In this document: piece after piece, positions 1 through 6,270 of the stretch
Layout of the letters: every line of letters starts with the position of its first letter
Numbering within the stretch: position 1 is the first letter of the stretch
DNA from: Treponema sp.
GTDB taxonomy: Bacteria; Spirochaetota; Spirochaetia; Treponematales; Treponemataceae
Assembly (NCBI GenBank): GCA_012513125.1
Contig: JAAZCS010000189.1
Span: 1-7,305 of the forward strand
Length of the DNA stretch: 7,305 nt
Direction: 5' to 3'
Notes under the pieces: generated by a model
The model's input: the letters and a program-made list of their open reading frames with translations, nothing else
Databases searched by the model: none
Told to the model about the DNA's origin: nothing
Program-made: the position numbers and the translations under genes

Positions 1-434
1 CCATCAGGAGTGTTTTTCATTGCATAAGAAAAGCAAAATCCAATTCGTTTTGCCTTGTTCCGTAGGTGTTCAATATTGTCGGCAATTTGATTATAAAAAT
101 CTTTCTTTGATAGTTCTTTGTCGGAGCCAGGCATCTTTGTTTTCATAAAATCACTGATACTAGCTTTTCCATCTATATCAAAAGAAACGAGGCAGGAACG
201 GAAATTTGTTCCTCCCGCATCAATTACGATGACAGATTCATTAACTGGATTATTTTTTGGAATATTTTTTGATGCAATAATCATTGGTTCTGCAGAGGTG
301 TTACTTGTTCCGTCAGATTCCTTTTCTAGACCCATTTTCATATCAAAAAGCAAGTCGTTTGTTAAATTCTTTATTTTATCAATTGAGAATTCATACTTTT
401 CAAGAAAAGCATTTATTTCATTATTTAAACTCAT
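1..434 (-). CDS. Hexokinase family sugar kinase, N-terminal part (3' end cut by window edge)
   Basis: This is the first 144 codons of a hexokinase-family kinase, last visible gene of the leftward amino-sugar operon. The reading frame is open from the ATG at 432-434 to the window edge. The diagnostic motif is the phosphate-binding loop DAGGTNFR at residues 72-79, the counterpart of the LGGTNFR loop of eukaryote-like hexokinases. It is followed by a strand (SCLVSFD) and the segment MPGSDKELS (101-109), which I recall from treponemal hexokinases. The catalytic Asp and the C-terminal lobe lie outside the window. A GGAGG Shine-Dalgarno sequence (439-443) sits 4 nt before the start. The family phosphorylates hexoses at O6 with ATP in the cytosol. 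Downstream of nagA and nagB, it plausibly phosphorylates GlcNAc or GlcN, the step otherwise missing here; that specificity is inferred. Family call is firm, substrate is not. Confidence 0.85.
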   Translation of the reverse strand, partial: MSLNNEINAFLEKYEFSIDKIKNLTNDLLFDMKMGLEKESDGTSNTSAEPMIIASKNIPKNNPVNESVIVIDAGGTNFRSCLVSFDIDGKASISDFMKTKMPGSDKELSKKDFYNQIADNIEHLRNKAKRIGFCFSYAMKNTPD

Positions 435-462
435 ATTTCCTCCAGAAACTAAAAACAGAATT

Positions 463-493
463 ATTGAATGGCGATAAATCATCACCATTCAAT
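463..493 (-). other. Intercistronic hairpin between nagB and the hexokinase gene
   Basis: ATTGAATGG (463-471) pairs with CCATTCAAT (485-493), and GAT (473-475) pairs with ATC (481-483). This gives a 12-position stem with one internal C/A mismatch and a 5-nt loop. In the leftward transcript it begins 8 nt after the nagB stop codon. The sequence that follows it (TAATTCTGTTTTTAG on the minus strand) is U-rich but has no immediate U run, so full intrinsic termination is unlikely. Partial termination or protection of the upstream nag mRNA is more plausible. The hexokinase Shine-Dalgarno (439-443) lies outside the stem. Confidence 0.5.
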
Positions 494-501
494 TTAACTT
501 T

Positions 502-1302
502 TTATGCTAAAGGCTCTTTTATATTCTTTTCGATATCTTTGAAATAATTAACAGTTTTTACTTTTAATTCACCGATTGCACTTTCATCACAAACAATTAT
601 TGCTTTTTCATGCATTTGAAGAATGCTTACAGGCCACATTTGCGAAATTGGCTCTTCAATTGCGTGTGCAAGGGCAATTCCTTTTGCGGCTCCAGACATC
701 ATGATGACAACTTCTTTTGAATCTGTAATTGTCTTAATTCCTACAGTTAATGCAGTTTTTGGAACTTCATCAATGCTATTAAAAAATCTTGAATTGACGA
801 TTCTTGTGTCTTCAGTTAGTGTTTTGATTCTTGTTTTAGATGACAATGAAGAACCAGGCTCGTTGAATGCAATATGTCCGTCATTTCCCGTTCCTCCCAA
901 GAAAAGATTAATTCCGCCTTTATTTTTAATTTCATCTTCATATGAGTTGCATTCTTTTATTAAATCAGGTGCAATTCCGTTTAATATGTGAACATTGTTT
1001 TTGTCTATATCAATATAATCAAAAAAATTGTGTTTCATAAAATAATGATAACTTTGAGGATGTTCTGCGTTTAAACCAACATATTCATCCATGTTGAAAG
1101 TAACTACATTTTTGAAAGATATAGTTCCTTTTTTATTTAGTTCAATCAATCTTTTATATACACCAAGGGGAGTGCTACCTGTTGGAAGTCCTAAAACATA
1201 CTGTTTGTTATTTGAAGGATTAAAATCGATGATTTTGCTTGCAATATAATCTCCAACCCATTTTGAACATTCTTCATAATTCTTTTTAATAATTAATCTC
1301 AT
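502..1302 (-). CDS. nagB: Glucosamine-6-phosphate deaminase (NagB)
   Basis: The enzyme converts GlcN-6-P to fructose-6-P and ammonia in the cytosol, the last step of amino-sugar catabolism. At 266 residues it matches the E. coli protein in length, and key residues fall at the same numbers. LGLPTGSTPLG (37-47) is the phosphate loop, MDEYVGL (71-77) carries D72, and GTGNDGHIAFNEPG (137-150) carries D141, H143 and E148 of the catalytic apparatus. The stretch S151-T161 (SSLSSKTRIKT) keeps S151, S152, R158, K160 and T161, which bind the activator GlcNAc-6-P in E. coli NagB; Y253 is close to the E. coli Y254. Allosteric activation by the nagA substrate is therefore plausible. The start is supported by AGGAGA (1308-1313), 5 nt upstream. 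The gene follows nagA after 14 bp. No frameshift or missing key residue is seen. Confidence 0.97.
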   Translation of the reverse strand: MRLIIKKNYEECSKWVGDYIASKIIDFNPSNNKQYVLGLPTGSTPLGVYKRLIELNKKGTISFKNVVTFNMDEYVGLNAEHPQSYHYFMKHNFFDYIDIDKNNVHILNGIAPDLIKECNSYEDEIKNKGGINLFLGGTGNDGHIAFNEPGSSLSSKTRIKTLTEDTRIVNSRFFNSIDEVPKTALTVGIKTITDSKEVVIMMSGAAKGIALAHAIEEPISQMWPVSILQMHEKAIIVCDESAIGELKVKTVNYFKDIEKNIKEPLA

Positions 1303-1316
1303 AAAAATCTCCTATT

Positions 1317-2477
1317 TTATCCTTTAATCAATTTTCCATTTATATAAACTTTTTTTACATTGAAATCCTTATCGATAATCGTGATATCGCTATCATAACC
1401 GGGAGAAAGAATTCCTTTTTTTGTATATTTCATAATTCGTGCGGGATTTGCAGTAGCAAAACGAACAGAGTCCGAAAGCTCAAACCCAAATTTCTGCGTG
1501 TTCTGAACAGCTTTAATTAATGTTAATGAAGAACCAGCGATAACATTGTCTGATTTTCTGTGGAAACAACCTTCTGAAAATACTACTTCCTCGCTATTTG
1601 CAAACAAGTGAGAGGCTTTTTGTTCAGTCGGTGTCAGTGCGTCTGTTACAAGAACAATTTGGTCTTTTGATTTTTCACGTTGTAACAATTTGAACAAATC
1701 TGGATGAACATGTATTCCGTCCGCAATAATTTCACATGACATTTCTGGGTGAATTAAAATTGCTCCTACTGCACCAGGGTTTCTGTGGTGTAATTGACTC
1801 ATCGCATTGAAGAAGTGTGTTGAATGTAAAATTCCAACTTGTATACCTTCTTTAATATTCTTGTATTCAGCATTTGTATGTCCAGCTTGAAGAACTATGT
1901 TTTTTGAAACGCAATAGAGGGCTAAATCTCTCATTCCCTTTAATTCTGGGGCAACTGTCATATTTACAATGTGACCTTCAGATGCGTCCCAAAGCCTTTG
2001 CATCAAATTGACATCTGGATTTTTTATTGTACCAGGACGTTGAACTCCAGGTTTTTCGGGTGAAATAAAAGGTCCTTCCAAGTGGATACCCATAATGTGG
2101 GCACCTTCTTCTTTTCCCATAGCTTTTACGATTTCTTTTATGTTGAATATCATATTTTCTTCGGAATCAGGATACATTGTCGGATTAAATGCTGTAACAC
2201 CATATTCTGCCAAATCCTTGGACATTTGAAGAATTCCCTCTGTTGAACAATTATCTGTTCCGTGTCCTTTGAATCCGTGAATGTGAGTATCAATCAAACC
2301 TGGTATAACATAATTGCCTTTTACATCAATTATTTTTACATCAGAATTGAATTTTTTCTCGTGAAAACGTTGTTCGGAAAAAACATCAATTATTTTGTCG
2401 TCTTCAAAAAGAATGGCGCCGTTTCCCTCTTCTGAAATACCATTTAGAATAGTACCGTTATGTAAACAAATCTTCAT
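1317..2477 (-). CDS. nagA: N-acetylglucosamine-6-phosphate deacetylase (NagA)
   Basis: The enzyme removes the acetyl group from GlcNAc-6-P, giving GlcN-6-P for NagB. It is a 386-residue amidohydrolase-fold protein of normal family length. Visible motifs in order are IDTHIHG (62-68) with the HxH metal pair H65/H67, HLEGPF (132-137) with metal ligand E134, AGHTNAEY (198-205) with H200, THFFNAM (220-226) with H221, ADGIHVHP (252-259) with substrate-contacting H256, and VTDAL (277-281) with catalytic D279. The HxH pair indicates the two-metal form seen in Bacillus and Thermotoga-type enzymes; E. coli NagA lacks these histidines. The C-terminal NPARIMK and the small beta-sandwich tail are typical. 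A strong Shine-Dalgarno (GGAGGAGG, 2484-2491) precedes the ATG by 6 nt. The gap to the upstream hexosaminidase gene is 23 bp, so cotranscription is expected. Confidence 0.97.
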   Translation of the reverse strand: MKICLHNGTILNGISEEGNGAILFEDDKIIDVFSEQRFHEKKFNSDVKIIDVKGNYVIPGLIDTHIHGFKGHGTDNCSTEGILQMSKDLAEYGVTAFNPTMYPDSEENMIFNIKEIVKAMGKEEGAHIMGIHLEGPFISPEKPGVQRPGTIKNPDVNLMQRLWDASEGHIVNMTVAPELKGMRDLALYCVSKNIVLQAGHTNAEYKNIKEGIQVGILHSTHFFNAMSQLHHRNPGAVGAILIHPEMSCEIIADGIHVHPDLFKLLQREKSKDQIVLVTDALTPTEQKASHLFANSEEVVFSEGCFHRKSDNVIAGSSLTLIKAVQNTQKFGFELSDSVRFATANPARIMKYTKKGILSPGYDSDITIIDKDFNVKKVYINGKLIKG

Positions 2478-2500
2478 ATTTTTCCTCCTCCTACAATTTT

Positions 2501-4039
2501 CTAATCCAATTTTCCATCATAAAATAGAGTGTCAAGTTTTGATAATCGCTTTTTCTGTTCAATTACATTTGAACTAAAACGCTTAAAATCTTTTTTTGAT
2601 TCAGCTAGCCATAAGCTTTCTGAAATTGCACAAAATCTTGGAAACATCATGTATTCAACAATCCTTGAATATGGCATTTCCTCTGACCAGAATGTGCATT
2701 CACCACCCAAAACTGAGTCGACGCAATCTTTTGACATTTCTGATGTGATTGGTGTGTAAGAATAAGCTTTTTTTGTTGTAATAAATCCTAATCTGCCAGG
2801 TTCTTCGTCAGAATTGATATTTTTTAAGTTCAAATAGCATAATGTTTGTGGAGACATGATAACTTTGTGGTTCATTTTTACAGCTTTTTCACCGCCTTCA
2901 ACACCGCGCCAAGATTGAACTATAACATTTTTGTTCACAGGGCTTTTTTCAGTATTGTCAATTACTTCATCCCAAGCAATCGGCGTTTTTTCATATGATA
3001 AAACTAATTCAACCATTTTTTTTGTAACCCAAGGTTGAAGTTGTTTTGTTGATGAAAGTCCTTCTTTTTTTATACGCTCTTGGCATTTTGGACATTTTTC
3101 CCACATTGAAGTTGGACATTCATCTCCTCCAATGTGAATCCATTTTCCTGGGAAGAGCCGACTAACTGTTTTGAAAATTGCATTGTACAAATCAAAAATC
3201 TTGTCGTTTCCTGCACATAAAACATCTTCAAATATTCCCCACCTGTTTTCAACTTTATAAGATTCTCCTTTACAGCCGAATTCTGGGTATGCAGATAAAA
3301 GTGCAGATGAATGACCCGGAAGTTCAATTTCTGGCACGATTGTGATATTTCTGTTATTTGCGTATTCAACTATTTCTTTAATTTCATCATCTGTGTAAAA
3401 CTGAACTCGCTCTTGGTTGCATGAGTTTCCTACATCAGGTGACAAAGGAGAAGTGTTTGCAAATCTTTTTGACCCAATTTCTGTTAATTTTGGATATTCA
3501 GGAATTGAAATTCTCCAGCCCTGATCATCAGTTAGGTGCCAATGAAAACGGTTCATTTTGTGGAATGCACACAAATCTAAAACTTTTTTTATAAACTCAA
3601 CAGAATAAAATGAACGTGAAGTATCAAGTAAGAATCCTCTCCATTCATATTCAGGCTTATCGTAAATAAATGTGCAGTCTATTTTTTCGTTATCAGAAAG
3701 TAAAAGCGATTTTAGTGAAACAAGAGCGTAAAAGATGCCCGCAACAGAAGAAGCACAAATGTCTATTTCATTTTCGTTGATTTCAAGAGTATAAGCTTCT
3801 TTATTTTCTAAAGAATTATTTTTGTTGTCTGATTTTATTTTGATATTTATTGATTTTGAATTCTTTGAATCTTTTGCAAGGTCAAAGCCAACTTCCTCTA
3901 GAAATTGATGAAAAAAGCTTTTTTCGGATGAAGAAATTTTATCATCTACATTAAAAGAGATTTTACCGTCATTTTTAAAAAATCCATCTTTTTCTTCTGA
4001 AAAGAAAGGAAAAGGAATAATTGTTTTTTCATTTCTCAT
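2501..4039 (-). CDS. Cytosolic beta-N-acetylhexosaminidase, glycoside hydrolase family 20
   Basis: This 512-residue GH20 enzyme removes terminal beta-linked GlcNAc (or GalNAc) by substrate-assisted catalysis. Residues 1-127 fit the GH20b accessory domain, and the catalytic barrel starts near 130. Motifs seen are RGFLLDTSRSF (134-144) with sugar-contacting R142, FHWHLTDDQGWR (165-176), IVPEIELPGH (234-243), HIGGDECP (302-309) with the catalytic pair D306-E307, AWDEV (355-359), QSWRG (375-379) and TFWSE (449-453), the last three giving pocket tryptophans. The N-terminus (MRNEKTIIPFPFF) has no signal peptide or lipobox, so the enzyme should act inside the cell on imported oligosaccharides. It is the promoter-proximal gene of the nag operon. 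An in-frame TAG twelve nucleotides upstream rules out a longer protein. No clear Shine-Dalgarno precedes the ATG, and the predicted transcription start coincides with it. Confidence 0.95.
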   Translation of the reverse strand: MRNEKTIIPFPFFSEEKDGFFKNDGKISFNVDDKISSSEKSFFHQFLEEVGFDLAKDSKNSKSINIKIKSDNKNNSLENKEAYTLEINENEIDICASSVAGIFYALVSLKSLLLSDNEKIDCTFIYDKPEYEWRGFLLDTSRSFYSVEFIKKVLDLCAFHKMNRFHWHLTDDQGWRISIPEYPKLTEIGSKRFANTSPLSPDVGNSCNQERVQFYTDDEIKEIVEYANNRNITIVPEIELPGHSSALLSAYPEFGCKGESYKVENRWGIFEDVLCAGNDKIFDLYNAIFKTVSRLFPGKWIHIGGDECPTSMWEKCPKCQERIKKEGLSSTKQLQPWVTKKMVELVLSYEKTPIAWDEVIDNTEKSPVNKNVIVQSWRGVEGGEKAVKMNHKVIMSPQTLCYLNLKNINSDEEPGRLGFITTKKAYSYTPITSEMSKDCVDSVLGGECTFWSEEMPYSRIVEYMMFPRFCAISESLWLAESKKDFKRFSSNVIEQKKRLSKLDTLFYDGKLD

Positions 4040-4045
4040 ACTTAA

Positions 4046-4074
4046 ATACTACTTCAATAAGTTTTAATTGTCCA
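4046..4074 (-). promoter_or_regulatory. Predicted promoter of the nag operon (leaderless)
   Basis: On the minus strand a -35 TGGACA (4074-4069) and a -10 TAGTAT (4051-4046) are separated by 17 bp. Counting from the -10, position +1 falls at 4039, which is the A of the hexosaminidase ATG. No better minus-strand hexamer pair was found between here and the divergent gene. Upstream, AAAAATG occurs twice with a 10-bp period (4087-4093 and 4097-4103) in an A-tract-rich stretch that could act as an UP element or binding site. The promoter is predicted by eye only. Confidence 0.55.
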
Positions 4075-4141
4075 GTGAAAAAACATAAAAATGGCTAAAA
4101 ATGAAAATACGGTGTTAATTTAAGTTATTTAAGATATTTAT

Positions 4142-4171
4142 TTGACTTTATACGTACAAGGGGTGTACAAT
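4142..4171 (+). promoter_or_regulatory. Predicted promoter of the ROK regulator gene
   Basis: A -35 TTGACT (4142-4147) and a -10 TACAAT (4166-4171) are separated by 18 bp and face the regulator gene. The expected start is near 4178, leaving a leader of about 16 nt that contains the Shine-Dalgarno AAGGTGA (4181-4187). A palindrome covers the spacer and -10, so the promoter looks repressible. Confidence 0.7.
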
Positions 4172-4175
4172 TAAA
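4147..4175. promoter_or_regulatory. Candidate operator: 29-bp imperfect palindrome
   Basis: The core GTACA (4154-4158), AGGGG, TGTAC (4164-4168) is a perfect inverted repeat. Extending to 12-nt arms (TTTATACGTACA at 4147-4158 and TGTACAATTAAA at 4164-4175) keeps 9 of 12 pairs. It covers the spacer and -10 of the rightward promoter, where a bound dimer would block RNA polymerase. The likely ligand is the ROK protein encoded immediately downstream, acting as an autorepressor; that is inference. I saw no second perfect copy near the leftward promoter. Confidence 0.5.
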
Positions 4176-4193
4176 TTAATAAGGTGAATTCAA

Positions 4194-5360
4194 ATGCATT
4201 TTAATAGTGATTTTCAAAAAAACTCAAACATTTCAAATATATTCAAAGTTATATGGAATAATCCTGAAACAAGCAGAATTGATATTTCAAAAAAATTCAA
4301 CATCTATCGTTCTACTGTTTCAAACATAATAGGAACGCTTTTATCAAATGATGTAATAATAGAAAAAACTGTCGATTTAGAAAAAAGTGGGCGAAAACCA
4401 ATATGTCTTTCTATCAATAAAGATTTTGGAATGATTTTAGGAATTGAACTTCAAACTAACGATTATAAAGTTGTTCTTATTTCTTTTGATGGTACGCAAG
4501 TGTTTTCAAAATATGAAAAAATAAAATTGAACGCTTCTTTCACAGAAAATCCCGAAGAAAATTTCATTGATATTTTAGATGATATAATAAAAGGTGTTGA
4601 CGGCGAAATTAAAAAAGCAAATATTCCACTTTTAGGAATTGTTGTTGGAATGCCTGGAATAATCAATATTGATAAAGGAATTATTGTAAATTCTGTTCCT
4701 TTTCAATTAAAAGATTTTGATTATGCAAAAGTTTTGAAGAATAAATATAAGGTTCCATTGTTTATTGAAAATGATGCAAAATGTTGTGCTTGGTTACAAT
4801 GTGGGATGAAAAGGGAAGAATCTGAAAGTGGTGATTTTTTGTGCATTTTTACAAAAGATTATAGTGATAGTGTGGACATAACTAAGGATGGAATTGGAAT
4901 AGGAGTTGCAATTTCTATGAATGGGCAAGTTATTCACGGGCATAATTATGCGATTGGCGAATATGTGTCTGGTTCATGGCGACCAAAAAAAGTGGGACAA
5001 ACTGGACTTGCCGATGCTGTTAAAAAAACAGTCTTTACGAATGATGAATCATATAAAGATTGGATTATCGATTTATTTTCAACAGTTACAACTTTCATTC
5101 CGTTGTTTGAGCCTAGTACAGTTTTTTTTCACGGGCAAACTGAAGATAAACACGATTTGATTTTACAAACAATAGAAGAAGATGTTCCACAATTCAATGC
5201 AATTATGAAAAATTGCAATTCAAAACTTGAAATCGTAAATCAAAATCAATTTGAAATTGCATACGGGGCAGCCTTGATGTTTCTTCAAACTCTTTCACGA
5301 ATAGAAAACTTGGAACAACAAATTTCATACACTTCAATTTCGTGGGATGAAATTTTTTAA
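4194..5360 (+). CDS. ROK-family transcriptional regulator, zinc motif missing
   Basis: This 388-residue protein has an N-terminal winged helix-turn-helix (about residues 12-70, recognition part near ISKKFNIYRSTVSNI, followed by SGRKP as in NagC and XylR) and a C-terminal ROK sugar-kinase-like domain. ROK landmarks are GIELQTNDYKVVLISFDG (83-100), IVVGMPGIIN (149-158), ENDAKCCAW (192-200) with the aspartate equivalent to the kinase catalytic base (D194), GIGIGVAI (233-240) and AIGEY (253-257). The GHxx that normally follows GE, and the CxCGxxGC zinc cluster after it, are absent; no cysteine occurs between residues 217 and 341. The ATG is set by AAGGTGA (4181-4187). Divergent placement from the nag operon suggests it represses that operon and itself in response to an amino sugar, comparable in role to NagC. 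Target and ligand are inferred; catalytic sugar-kinase activity is unlikely but not excluded. Confidence 0.85.
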   Translation: MHFNSDFQKNSNISNIFKVIWNNPETSRIDISKKFNIYRSTVSNIIGTLLSNDVIIEKTVDLEKSGRKPICLSINKDFGMILGIELQTNDYKVVLISFDGTQVFSKYEKIKLNASFTENPEENFIDILDDIIKGVDGEIKKANIPLLGIVVGMPGIINIDKGIIVNSVPFQLKDFDYAKVLKNKYKVPLFIENDAKCCAWLQCGMKREESESGDFLCIFTKDYSDSVDITKDGIGIGVAISMNGQVIHGHNYAIGEYVSGSWRPKKVGQTGLADAVKKTVFTNDESYKDWIIDLFSTVTTFIPLFEPSTVFFHGQTEDKHDLILQTIEEDVPQFNAIMKNCNSKLEIVNQNQFEIAYGAALMFLQTLSRIENLEQQISYTSISWDEIF

Positions 5361-5447
5361 CTCCAAAAGAATCAATTAGAAAAAAAAACAATTAGCGAAT
5401 AAATAAAAAAAAATTAGCAAGGAGATTCCTTTTTTTGGGAGATAATT

Positions 5448-6083
5448 ATGGATGACAATTATTTAATTAGAAATGTTCATGTTACGGATATTCCGTATTT
5501 GTGCAAAATTTGTCTCAAAACCGGTTTTGAAGGAAAAGATGCAACTTCTTATTACAACGATGAGTTTTTGTTGGGGCTTTATTATGCAGCTCCATACGCT
5601 TTTTTTTCGTCAAAATATTCTTTTGTAATAGAAGACAAAACGTCATTTTCTCCTAAAGGTTATATTCTCGGAACTGAAGATACAGTGAATTTCAAAAATA
5701 AAATGAATACATATTGGCTTCCACAATTAAGAGAAAGATGTGCTGTATCTGTCGAAAATAAATCAGAATACGAAAAATCTTTAAAAAAAATGATATATGG
5801 TGAATTGAATGAAGCAGAAGAAGATTTTGAAAATAATCAAATCTATAAAAAATATCCGTCTCATTTTCATATTGATTTAATGCCAGAACTTCAAGGAAAA
5901 AAATTGGGGCATGATTTGATAAGTCATTTTATTGATAATTTAAAGCAGAACAACATAAAAGGGGTTCATCTTGGTGTTGATAAAAATAATGAACGTGCAT
6001 GTAAATTTTATCAAAAAGAAGGATTTGAAATCATTAAAAAAGAAGATTATGGCTTCATAATGGGAATGGATTTAAAACAATAA
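5448..6083 (+). CDS. GNAT acetyltransferase resembling the O-GlcNAcase C-terminal domain
   Basis: This is a 211-residue, single-domain GNAT protein, predicted soluble. The N-terminal half has CLKTGFEGKDAT (22-33), LLGLYYAAPYAFF (41-53), YSFVIEDK (57-64), GYILGTEDT (71-79) and YWLPQLRER (89-97). The C-terminal half has HFHIDLMPELQGKKLGHDLI (139-158), containing a modified acetyl-CoA loop (QGKKLGH where Q/RxxGxG/A is usual), and GVHLGVDKNNERACKFYQK (172-190). From memory, this ordered pattern matches the bacterial GNAT family related to the acetyltransferase-like domain of O-GlcNAcase, rather than RimI or ribosomal-protein acetylases. GGGAG (5437-5441) lies 6 nt before the ATG. It follows the ROK gene by 87 bp on the same strand with no convincing terminator, so cotranscription is possible. 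The substrate is unknown; an amino sugar or its phosphate is a reasonable guess from the neighbours. Confidence 0.8.
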   Translation: MDDNYLIRNVHVTDIPYLCKICLKTGFEGKDATSYYNDEFLLGLYYAAPYAFFSSKYSFVIEDKTSFSPKGYILGTEDTVNFKNKMNTYWLPQLRERCAVSVENKSEYEKSLKKMIYGELNEAEEDFENNQIYKKYPSHFHIDLMPELQGKKLGHDLISHFIDNLKQNNIKGVHLGVDKNNERACKFYQKEGFEIIKKEDYGFIMGMDLKQ

Positions 6084-6114
6084 AATCTATTGAAAATTTC
6101 AAAAATACATATTA

Positions 6115-6143
6115 TTGACACAAAAAAACTCTTCTTGTATAGT
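6115..6143 (+). promoter_or_regulatory. Strong predicted promoter of the thiamine operon
   Basis: TTGACA (6115-6120), a 17-bp spacer and TATAGT (6138-6143) make a near-consensus housekeeping promoter. The expected start is near 6150, only about 3 nt before the first conserved riboswitch bases. It lies 31 bp after the GNAT stop codon, so the thiamine genes form their own transcription unit. Confidence 0.85.
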
Positions 6144-6149
6144 CATTCA

Positions 6150-6236
6150 AAAGGGGAGCTGAACTTGATTCGGCTGAGAAAGGAATGTATTTCCTGACCC
6201 TAAAACCTGATCCGGATAATGCCGGCGTAGGAAATC
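6150..6236 (+). ncRNA. TPP riboswitch aptamer (THI element)
   Basis: This RNA binds thiamine pyrophosphate and turns down the genes that follow. Conserved parts are all present. P2 is GGGG (6153-6156) with CCCU (6198-6201). P3 is AGCTGAA (6157-6163) with TTCGGCT (6169-6175). The CTGAGA signature is at 6174-6179, followed by a variable hairpin AGGAA/TTCCT (6181-6195). The ACCTGAT signature is at 6205-6211, P5 is CCGG (6212-6215) with CCGG (6222-6225) around the ATAATG loop, and GCGTAGG (6225-6231) closes P4 with CCT (6206-6208). The closing P1 helix is hard to see, because the predicted transcription start leaves almost no 5' strand. The right boundary is approximate. Confidence 0.96.
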
Positions 6237-6270
6237 TGTAAGAATAATCCGTTCAAACAAACCCTCGTCG

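Noticed and set aside
118..547. Two overlapping plus-strand frames opposite the hexokinase gene
   Set aside because: They are antisense to a coding region with the DAGGTNFR motif and have no plausible ribosome site or domain.
623..991. 122-codon open frame on the plus strand inside nagB
   Set aside because: It is antisense to nagB, whose catalytic motifs run through this stretch. The translation shows no recognisable domain and no Shine-Dalgarno precedes it.
3070..3369. 99-codon minus-strand frame inside the hexosaminidase gene
   Set aside because: It is a shifted frame of the GH20 gene, which is intact with all its motifs in the main frame.
4194..5360. ROK protein as a catalytic GlcNAc kinase
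   Set aside because: It has an N-terminal helix-turn-helix and lacks the GH and zinc motifs usual for ROK kinases, so a regulator is the better call. The neighbouring hexokinase is a better kinase candidate.
5419..5436. Short inverted repeat AAGGA-GAT-TCCTT followed by Ts, as a terminator after the ROK gene
   Set aside because: A 5-bp, AT-rich stem with a 3-nt loop is too weak for a reliable terminator. The T run is better explained by the general A/T richness between the ROK and GNAT genes. It may mildly hide an alternative AAGGAG site.
6090..6102. Palindrome TTGAAAATTTCAA after the GNAT gene as terminator
   Set aside because: It is short and AT-only and is followed by As on the plus strand, so it lacks terminator form.
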